DNA of 40,013 nt from Bacteroidaceae bacterium. Its GTDB lineage: Bacteria > Bacteroidota > Bacteroidia > Bacteroidales > Barnesiellaceae_A. The stretch covers positions 1 to 40,013 of the forward strand of contig JAFQRE010000044.1 of assembly GCA_017410245.1 (NCBI GenBank), written 5' to 3'. Shown here one piece after another: positions 34,783 to 40,013 of this stretch; the first letter of the stretch is position 1; each line of letters opens with the position of its first letter. The notes below the pieces were generated by a model. The model was not told the DNA's origin and searched no databases. It worked only from the letters and a program-made list of their open reading frames with translations. The translations under genes were made by a program, and so were the position numbers.

Positions 34783-35211
34783 TCACATAGCCTTCACAAC
34801 ATACGACACTATGCCCCACACTTGGAAGTTGCTACCCTCTACTACATGTAGAGCCGGATATTGCGGATTGGCAGGCTCAAGCCATATACCATCGCGACGG
34901 ATAGAGATGCGCTTGAGCGTGAACTCACCATCGACAAAGCATACCGCAATACTACCCTCTCGAGGCTCTATCGACTTGTCGATAATGAGTAAGTCGCCAT
35001 CATCAATACCACAATCACGCATAGAGTCTCCTGCCACTCGGGCGCAAAAGGTAGATGCAGGGTGGTGAATCAACTCTCTATTGAGGTCTATCCCATCATC
35101 TATATGGTCTTGCGCAGGAGATGGAAATCCGGCCGGTACGGCCTCGCCAAGCGATGCTACTGCAAAAGGCTCCACCGGGGTAATGGGTTTTATATCTTCT
35201 ATTCTACTCAT
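34783..35211 (-). CDS. umuD: UmuD-like S24 peptidase, polymerase V accessory
   Basis: 142-aa LexA/UmuD-type protein. The self-cleavage site is Ala27-Gly28 in AVPAGFPSP. The catalytic dyad is Ser63 in GDSM and Lys100 in TLKRI. It lacks a DNA-binding domain, so it is UmuD rather than LexA. Cleavage in response to RecA filaments would give the UmuD' form that works with UmuC. It begins 6 nt after the stop of an alpha/beta hydrolase gene, so it may share that transcript or have its own promoter inside that gene. Confidence 0.93.
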   Translation of the reverse strand: MSRIEDIKPITPVEPFAVASLGEAVPAGFPSPAQDHIDDGIDLNRELIHHPASTFCARVAGDSMRDCGIDDGDLLIIDKSIEPREGSIAVCFVDGEFTLKRISIRRDGIWLEPANPQYPALHVVEGSNFQVWGIVSYVVKAM

Positions 35212-35217
35212 AATACT

Positions 35218-36363
35218 CTATTTCAACCAGTTATCAAGAAAATCAAGTACCTGCTTGTGCATATCGGCATTGAACTCATGCGGGCTGTCATATAAGGTAG
35301 TTACCAGTCGGTCATCTACATTACATTCGTCCCACACGTTGTGCAAGTAGGCATAGGCCTCTTCAACGCCCTCTACAGGAAAAAGTTTATCGCGACTACC
35401 ATTGATAAACAACATAGGCTTGGGACACGCTATAGCAGCGACATGATGATAGTCGAAATGATTGCGCAAGCCGGGTACTATCATGGCGTAGGCCGAACCA
35501 CCTTTATTCTGATTGTTGCTGAGAGTCATCAGATAGTCGGTCGTACACATCCAACACACAGCTGCTGCACAAGCTACCATATCGGTAGCTGCCGAGAGCA
35601 ACCAACTACGGTGTGCACCCATCGAAAACCCTACAGCACCTATACATGCTGCATCGACAAACGGCAACGAGGCCAGAAACTCAACACTGCGGATATCATC
35701 AGACGTAATCATTCCGCACCACGACCGTCCCATTTGCAACAAATTGGCCGCTAAGGCTTGCTGCGAATCATATCTATCACCCTCCTTGCGACCTCTTTCA
35801 CCCCAGAAGAGAGCATCTATGGCCAATACCACATAACCATTTTGTGCCAAATAATCGCCCGTATATATACCATCGTAACACTTCTTTGTCCACGCATCGG
35901 CCGAAGCCAGTCGTGTCGTATCGGTGGCGAAAGGTCGCACATTCTTCTCCTTACCAATATCAAACTTAGCACCATGATCGTGCAAGAGTGCTACTGCCGG
36001 AAATACCCCTTCGCCTTGAGGCACCAAGAGATATGCCGGCACACGCACATAACGATTGATGTTGAGTTCGATGCGATGTGCCAAATATCCATCACGCACC
36101 TCGGTAGCAATAATAACATAGTCAAACGGAGTTGTATCGGGCTCATACTGAAGTGCATCGCAAAGTATATCACGAGCATACTCACGCCACCGGTCGTAGT
36201 CGGTAATATCACTATTCTCCCACGCATCGGGATAGCTGAGTTCCTCCTTCAATGACTCATAAAACAGAGGCATATCGCACTCGGTCTCATAGCCCGGCAA
36301 TGAAATGGCCGCCATAGACCCAAGAGCTATTGCACTACACATTATAAATAATATATATTTCAT
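35218..36363 (-). CDS. Exported alpha/beta hydrolase (dienelactone-hydrolase-like)
   Basis: 381 aa from the ATG at 36363; the 3-codon longer frame starts with TTG and was rejected. Signal peptide MKYILFIMCSAIALGSMAA. The fold is alpha/beta hydrolase: VFPAVALLHDHGAKF (oxyanion loop), the nucleophile elbow GFSMG, FINGSRDKLFPVEG with the Asp, and the His in YDSPHEFNADMHKQ. It resembles Bacteroidetes dienelactone-hydrolase or acetyl-esterase-like proteins of unknown substrate. No pectin-locus gene is near. It overlaps no other gene, but umuD starts only 6 nt after its stop, an unusual pairing. Confidence 0.78.
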   Translation of the reverse strand: MKYILFIMCSAIALGSMAAISLPGYETECDMPLFYESLKEELSYPDAWENSDITDYDRWREYARDILCDALQYEPDTTPFDYVIIATEVRDGYLAHRIELNINRYVRVPAYLLVPQGEGVFPAVALLHDHGAKFDIGKEKNVRPFATDTTRLASADAWTKKCYDGIYTGDYLAQNGYVVLAIDALFWGERGRKEGDRYDSQQALAANLLQMGRSWCGMITSDDIRSVEFLASLPFVDAACIGAVGFSMGAHRSWLLSAATDMVACAAAVCWMCTTDYLMTLSNNQNKGGSAYAMIVPGLRNHFDYHHVAAIACPKPMLFINGSRDKLFPVEGVEEAYAYLHNVWDECNVDDRLVTTLYDSPHEFNADMHKQVLDFLDNWLK

Positions 36364-36382
36364 CTGCTTCAATATTATGACC

Positions 36383-36390
36383 CAAAGATA
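36383..36390 (-). promoter_or_regulatory. Promoter -7 element of the hydrolase/umuDC transcript
   Basis: On the minus strand this reads TATCTTTG, matching TAnnTTTG, 19 nt upstream of the ATG at 36363. The gene-free stretch to 36580 holds nothing else I can support. Confidence 0.45.
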
Positions 36391-36580
36391 TAAAGAAACG
36401 AGCGAGAAATATGAAGTTTACTTCAATATTTTTCACAGCGAGGGAACTCTATCTTCGAGAATACCCTCAGAAATAGAGTTACGATGAGTGGAAAATAGAC
36501 GTAGTTTGTTCTAAATCAACTTAATTATTGCTCTATTCTATACATAGCATTATTTATCCTCAAAAAAATGACAAATATAA

Positions 36581-36611
36581 TTTGAATTTATATCTATATT
36601 TCCTATATTTG
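36581..36611 (+). promoter_or_regulatory. Promoter of the acyl-CoA synthetase gene
   Basis: TTTG (36581-36584) is 19 nt upstream of TATATTTG (36604-36611), a full match to the Bacteroidetes pattern. A second -7-like box, TACTTTTG (36642-36649), lies nearer the ATG at 36694 but has no -33 partner. Confidence 0.65.
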
Positions 36612-36693
36612 TTGCAGATATTAACAATTACTTATTACAACTACTTTTGTACTCAACCAAGTACAATGCAATAGTCTTATAAAAAAGAGAAAT

Positions 36694-38340
36694 ATGGCAG
36701 AATCATTAATACAACTACTCAAAGCGAGTATAGAAAAGAACTGGGATCACAAAGCATTGTGTGACGCAGGAAAACAACCCATCTCGTATGGTGAAGCCAC
36801 ACAACAGATAGCCAAACTACACTTGCTCTTGCAAGAGGCCGGAATCAAGCCCCAAGATAAGATAGCCTTGTGCGGTCGTAACTCGGCCAATTGGGCTATA
36901 GCATTCCTTGCTACAATGACCTATGGAGCTATCCCGGTGCCTATCCTCAACGATTTTAAGGCCGATAGCATTCACAATATTGTCAATCACTCCGACTCGC
37001 GCATTCTATGGGCCGACGATACTACGCTCAACGATGTATCATTGAGCGAGATGCCCAACCTCGAAGTTGTGATACAACTTGGCAATCACGCCATTGCATA
37101 TAGTCGCGATGAAAAATTGGCCGAGTATAACCAAAACATCGACAAGCACTTTGCCGACAAATATCCCGGCAAATTCAGTATAAAAGATGTAGTATTCCAC
37201 GATGCAAAAGACGAGGACATAGCACTTATCAACTACACTTCGGGCTCAACCGGATTGTCAAAAGGTGTAGTACTTCCCTATCGTGCATTGTGGTCGAATG
37301 TTCGCTTTGCAATCGACAATATCGACTACCTCAAGGCCGATGATGGTATGATTAATATGCTACCCTTGGCACACATGTACGGCTTGGCCATTGAGATGCT
37401 ATTTCCCTTGTGCAAAGGCTGTTATGTATATTTCTTAGGCAAGACACCTTCGCCCAAAATATTGATGGCCGCATTTGCCGAAGTAAAACCCAAACTGATT
37501 ATTGCCGTACCCCTTATTCTCGAGAAGATAATACGCTCAAAAGTTATGCCCGTATTGCAAAAACCGCTCATGCGCATACTCACCGGCATACCCGGTATCA
37601 GCAATATCATCTTATCGAAAGTACGCAAGCAACTTATAGGCGCTTTCGGTGGAGAACTTGAAATGATAGTATTGGGAGGAGCAGCCTTGAATGGAGAGAT
37701 AGAAGACCTGTTGCGTCGCATGAAATTCCCCTATACCGTAGGATATGGTATGACCGAGTGCGCACCTCTCATAGCCTATGCTCCATGGTATGAGATACGC
37801 AAAGCCTCTTGTGGCAAGATAGTAGATCGTATGGAGTCGCGCATTGTTCCGCTACACGACGGTGACGAAGTGGGCGAGCTATGGGTACGCGGTGCCAACA
37901 CCATGCTGGGATACTACAAAAACGAAGAGGCCACACAATCGACATTCAAAGATGGCTGGATGAACACCGGCGACCTGTGTGTCTTCGACAAAGACGGCTT
38001 CCTTTATATCCGTGGTCGCAACAAGAACCTCATTTTAGGCCCATCGGGACAGAACATCTACCCCGAGGAGATTGAGGACAAAATAAACAACATGCCATAC
38101 GTTGCCGAGTCACTCGTTGTAGATCGTGACGGACAACTTGTAGCACTTGTTTACCCCGACTTCGAAAAAGGCAAGCAAGACGGTCTCGATGCCGAAGCTG
38201 TGAAGAATATAGTTATTGAAAATCGCAACACACTCAACCAGCATTTACCGACATACTCGCGCATCATAAAGATAGAACTACGCGATGAGGAGTTTGAAAA
38301 GACACCCAAACGCAGCATTCGCCGATTCTTGTATAAATAA
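36694..38340 (+). CDS. AMP-dependent long-chain acyl-CoA synthetase
   Basis: 548 aa, ANL superfamily. It should activate fatty acids through an acyl-adenylate to CoA thioesters, linked to the inner membrane. Motifs: the AMP-binding loop NYTSGSTGLSKGVVLP, the GYGMTECAP block, GDLCVFDKDGFLYIRGRNKNLI, and the C-terminal domain with the Lys in KTPKRSIRRFLYK. Length fits the family, though shorter than E. coli FadD. It is transcribed alone and ends at a terminator. It may also work on other carboxylic acids. Confidence 0.92.
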   Translation: MAESLIQLLKASIEKNWDHKALCDAGKQPISYGEATQQIAKLHLLLQEAGIKPQDKIALCGRNSANWAIAFLATMTYGAIPVPILNDFKADSIHNIVNHSDSRILWADDTTLNDVSLSEMPNLEVVIQLGNHAIAYSRDEKLAEYNQNIDKHFADKYPGKFSIKDVVFHDAKDEDIALINYTSGSTGLSKGVVLPYRALWSNVRFAIDNIDYLKADDGMINMLPLAHMYGLAIEMLFPLCKGCYVYFLGKTPSPKILMAAFAEVKPKLIIAVPLILEKIIRSKVMPVLQKPLMRILTGIPGISNIILSKVRKQLIGAFGGELEMIVLGGAALNGEIEDLLRRMKFPYTVGYGMTECAPLIAYAPWYEIRKASCGKIVDRMESRIVPLHDGDEVGELWVRGANTMLGYYKNEEATQSTFKDGWMNTGDLCVFDKDGFLYIRGRNKNLILGPSGQNIYPEEIEDKINNMPYVAESLVVDRDGQLVALVYPDFEKGKQDGLDAEAVKNIVIENRNTLNQHLPTYSRIIKIELRDEEFEKTPKRSIRRFLYK

Positions 38341-38365
38341 TCAATAAGAACCACATCTTATACAT

Positions 38366-38401
38366 AGGTTGCATCGAACATAGTTGGGTGCAACCTTTTT
38401 T
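38366..38401 (+). terminator. Terminator of the acyl-CoA synthetase gene
   Basis: Arms AGGTTGCA (38366-38373) and TGCAACCT (38389-38396) pair over 15 nt and run into a T-tract (38396-38401). Confidence 0.75.
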
Positions 38402-38451
38402 GTATTACACAACTCATAGCTGCAAAACGGGTGTGAATGGATTTTTTTTAC

Positions 38452-38459
38452 TAATTTTG
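38452..38459 (+). promoter_or_regulatory. Promoter -7 element of xpt
   Basis: TAATTTTG matches TAnnTTTG, 21 nt upstream of the ATG at 38481. The -33 element is poor. No purine riboswitch is visible in the short leader. Confidence 0.5.
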
Positions 38460-38480
38460 CACCACTAAACAAGAAGGATA

Positions 38481-39050
38481 ATGGAACTACTCAAACAACG
38501 AATATTGCAAGATGGAAAATGCCTTTCAGAAGGCGTATTAAAGGTCGATAATTTCATCAACCATCAGATTGATCCTCAACTCCTTATGTCGATAGGCATA
38601 GAATTTGCCCGTCGATTTGCCTATGCTCGTGCCACCAAAATACTCACCATCGAAGCCAGCGGTATAGCTCCGGCTGTCATGGCGGGCTATTGTATGGGTA
38701 TTCCTGTCATCTTTGCCAAGAAGTCACAACCTTGCACCATGAACAATGCGCTACAAAGCAATGTACACTCTTTTACCCGCAACAACGACTACACAATTAC
38801 GGTGAATAGCGATTTTATCAAGCCCACCGATCGCATATTGGTCATAGACGATTTTTTAGCCTACGGCAGCGCAGCCAACGCCTTGATAAACATTGTAGAA
38901 CAAGCCGGTGCCACCATCGTGGGTATGGGATTTCTCATTGAAAAAGACTTCCAGAACGGAGGAAAAATGTTGCGAGAGAAAGGTTATACCGTCGAGTCTC
39001 TTGCACGCATCGAAGCATTGGGTAAAGACCTCATCAAGTTTTGCGACTGA
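38481..39050 (+). CDS. xpt: Xanthine phosphoribosyltransferase
   Basis: 189 aa, the normal length of Xpt. It makes XMP from xanthine and PRPP in purine salvage, in the cytoplasm. The PRPP-binding motif is ILVIDDFLAYGSAAN; other family parts are EASGIAPAVMAGYCMGIPVIFAKK and the end RIEALGKDLIKF. The ATG at 38481 follows GAAGGATA, a good ribosome-binding site. It is probably a single-gene transcript; only 75 nt separate it from the next gene, which has its own -7 box. Confidence 0.95.
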   Translation: MELLKQRILQDGKCLSEGVLKVDNFINHQIDPQLLMSIGIEFARRFAYARATKILTIEASGIAPAVMAGYCMGIPVIFAKKSQPCTMNNALQSNVHSFTRNNDYTITVNSDFIKPTDRILVIDDFLAYGSAANALINIVEQAGATIVGMGFLIEKDFQNGGKMLREKGYTVESLARIEALGKDLIKFCD

Positions 39051-39110
39051 AAATGAGTACTATTAAACACAAAATAACCTATCGTAACAAGTAATAGCGC
39101 AATTTTACGC

Positions 39111-39118
39111 TATCTTTG
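39111..39118 (+). promoter_or_regulatory. Promoter -7 element of the porin gene, with almost no leader
   Basis: TATCTTTG matches TAnnTTTG and is only 7 nt from the ATG at 39126, so the transcript would start about 4 nt before the start codon. Confidence 0.5.
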
Positions 39119-39125
39119 CAAACGT

Positions 39126-40013
39126 ATGAAAAGTAGAGCATTAGCCATCATATTTGCGTTCATGAGTATATTTGCAATAGCTCAATCGTCGGCTCCTATC
39201 TCGTCGGCCAATAAGTCATTGCCTCAGAACAAAACTGCGCAAAATGGCGATAGCGTACCCAAGCCCGAGCCTATAGCATGGCGAGACATACTCCCCTTGG
39301 GCGAGACATACCAAGTGCAACTCGACACACTCTTGCACAACTTCTACCGCACCGACTTGGCCAATGCCTACTCACTATCATACTCGACAACCGGTAACCT
39401 GGGTTCTCCAAGTTTCAATAACATCTACTTTGAGCGTCCCGAAGAAGATTTGTTCTTCTTCAAAGAGGCCTTTCATCATTGGATGCGCGACCCGTCAAAC
39501 TTCGAGTGGTACAACACTCGCATACCCTTCACACAAGTAGCCTACCACACCGGTAGTGCCGGAGAGACAGGACAAGACAACCTCTCGGCAACCTTCTCGG
39601 CCAACGTCAATAAGCAGATAGAGGTGGGTGGTGGCATCAATTACGTTACCGGAAAAGGTCAGTACAACCATCAGGCCGACAAAGAGTTTTCGTATCGACT
39701 CTTTACCAGCTACATGGGCGAACGATACCAAATACAAGCCGCATTCAATCATTACGACTACATAGCAGCCGAGAATGGAGGTATTGCCAACGACGACTTT
39801 ATACTCGACCCCGCATCGGTACAAGGTGGCGATACCAAAGTAGATGCCCGCACCATACCCACCAATCTATCAAAGGCATTCAGCCACCTTATCGGGCATG
39901 ACCTATATGTGACACATCGTTACAACCTCGGCCACTACAAGGAAATAATAGAATCGGAAGAAGATAGCTCCTACATCGAAGAGTTTGTTCCAGTATCGAG
40001 TATCGTACACACT
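39126..40013 (+). CDS. Putative porin (Porin_10-like), 5' part only
   Basis: The frame from the ATG at 39126 stays open to the window end (296 codons), so the gene is truncated by the window edge. Signal peptide MKSRALAIIFAFMSIFAIA-Q. Then a Ser/Pro/Asn-rich linker, and from about residue 50 aromatic, alternating strands typical of an outer-membrane beta-barrel: YSTTGNLGSPSFNNIYFERP, FTQVAYHTGSAGETGQDNLS, ATFSANVNKQIEVGGGINYVTGKG, YRLFTSYMGERYQIQAAFNHYDYI. This order fits the Bacteroidetes putative porin family (Porin_10). Transport substrate unknown. The preceding -7 box implies near-leaderless translation. Confidence 0.75.
   Translation, partial: MKSRALAIIFAFMSIFAIAQSSAPISSANKSLPQNKTAQNGDSVPKPEPIAWRDILPLGETYQVQLDTLLHNFYRTDLANAYSLSYSTTGNLGSPSFNNIYFERPEEDLFFFKEAFHHWMRDPSNFEWYNTRIPFTQVAYHTGSAGETGQDNLSATFSANVNKQIEVGGGINYVTGKGQYNHQADKEFSYRLFTSYMGERYQIQAAFNHYDYIAAENGGIANDDFILDPASVQGGDTKVDARTIPTNLSKAFSHLIGHDLYVTHRYNLGHYKEIIESEEDSSYIEEFVPVSSIVHT

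Noticed and set aside
38460..38480. Purine riboswitch upstream of xpt
   Set aside because: The leader after the -7 box is only about 20 nt, too short for the aptamer.

Overview
The window looks like a chromosomal segment of a member of the order Bacteroidales (genus not resolvable from the sequence). Support: many lipoproteins and secreted proteins with Bacteroidetes-type architectures (fimbrillin-like, Fn3/BACON-like, Porin_10-like, a possible T9SS tail), a TPR-TM-HTH regulator of the Bacteroidetes type, A-rich leaders instead of clear Shine-Dalgarno sites, and repeated matches to the Bacteroidetes promoter pattern (TTTG about 19-21 nt upstream of TAnnTTTG). No tRNA, rRNA, CRISPR array, IS element or integrase was seen.

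Layout. 1-3677: a perfect palindrome, then two paralogous fimbrillin-like lipoproteins on the minus strand. 3678-5191: a short operon of a C-terminally reduced CDF metal exporter and a Fur-family repressor. Upstream of it is a TTTGCAA-N5-TTGCAAA repeat. 5192-9757: an M3 peptidase, a small membrane-anchored protein and a secreted protein with two PDZ-like segments. 9761-15969: a pectin/oligogalacturonide block (two PL1 pectate lyases, a hexuronate-type MFS transporter, a GH105 unsaturated-uronyl hydrolase), with the transporter and GH105 genes divergently promoted. 15970-18900: an AT-rich accessory stretch with a strongly folded leader RNA, a small HTH protein, four small exported proteins of unknown function and a formylglycine-generating-enzyme-like lipoprotein without the catalytic cysteines. 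19019-25959: housekeeping genes (aroC, M20 dipeptidase, radical SAM YhcC-like, pheT, YebC/PmpR). 25977-33477: three large lipoproteins in one minus-strand operon, diverging from a membrane-bound TPR-HTH regulator, with a 9-bp-arm inverted repeat between them. 33486-36363: umuC, umuD and an alpha/beta hydrolase in one direction. 36694-40013: acyl-CoA synthetase, xpt and the 5' part of a putative porin cut by the window end.

How genes may work together. The PL1 lyases would cut homogalacturonan to unsaturated oligomers, GH105 would remove the unsaturated terminal sugar, and the transporter would import hexuronate. The Fur-family protein probably controls the exporter with which it overlaps. The TPR-HTH regulator probably controls the neighbouring lipoprotein operon. 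The candidates for something undescribed are the rod-shaped RNA at 16166-16289 with its HTH gene, the exported small-protein cluster after it, and the metal-export operon with its Nur-box-like operator.
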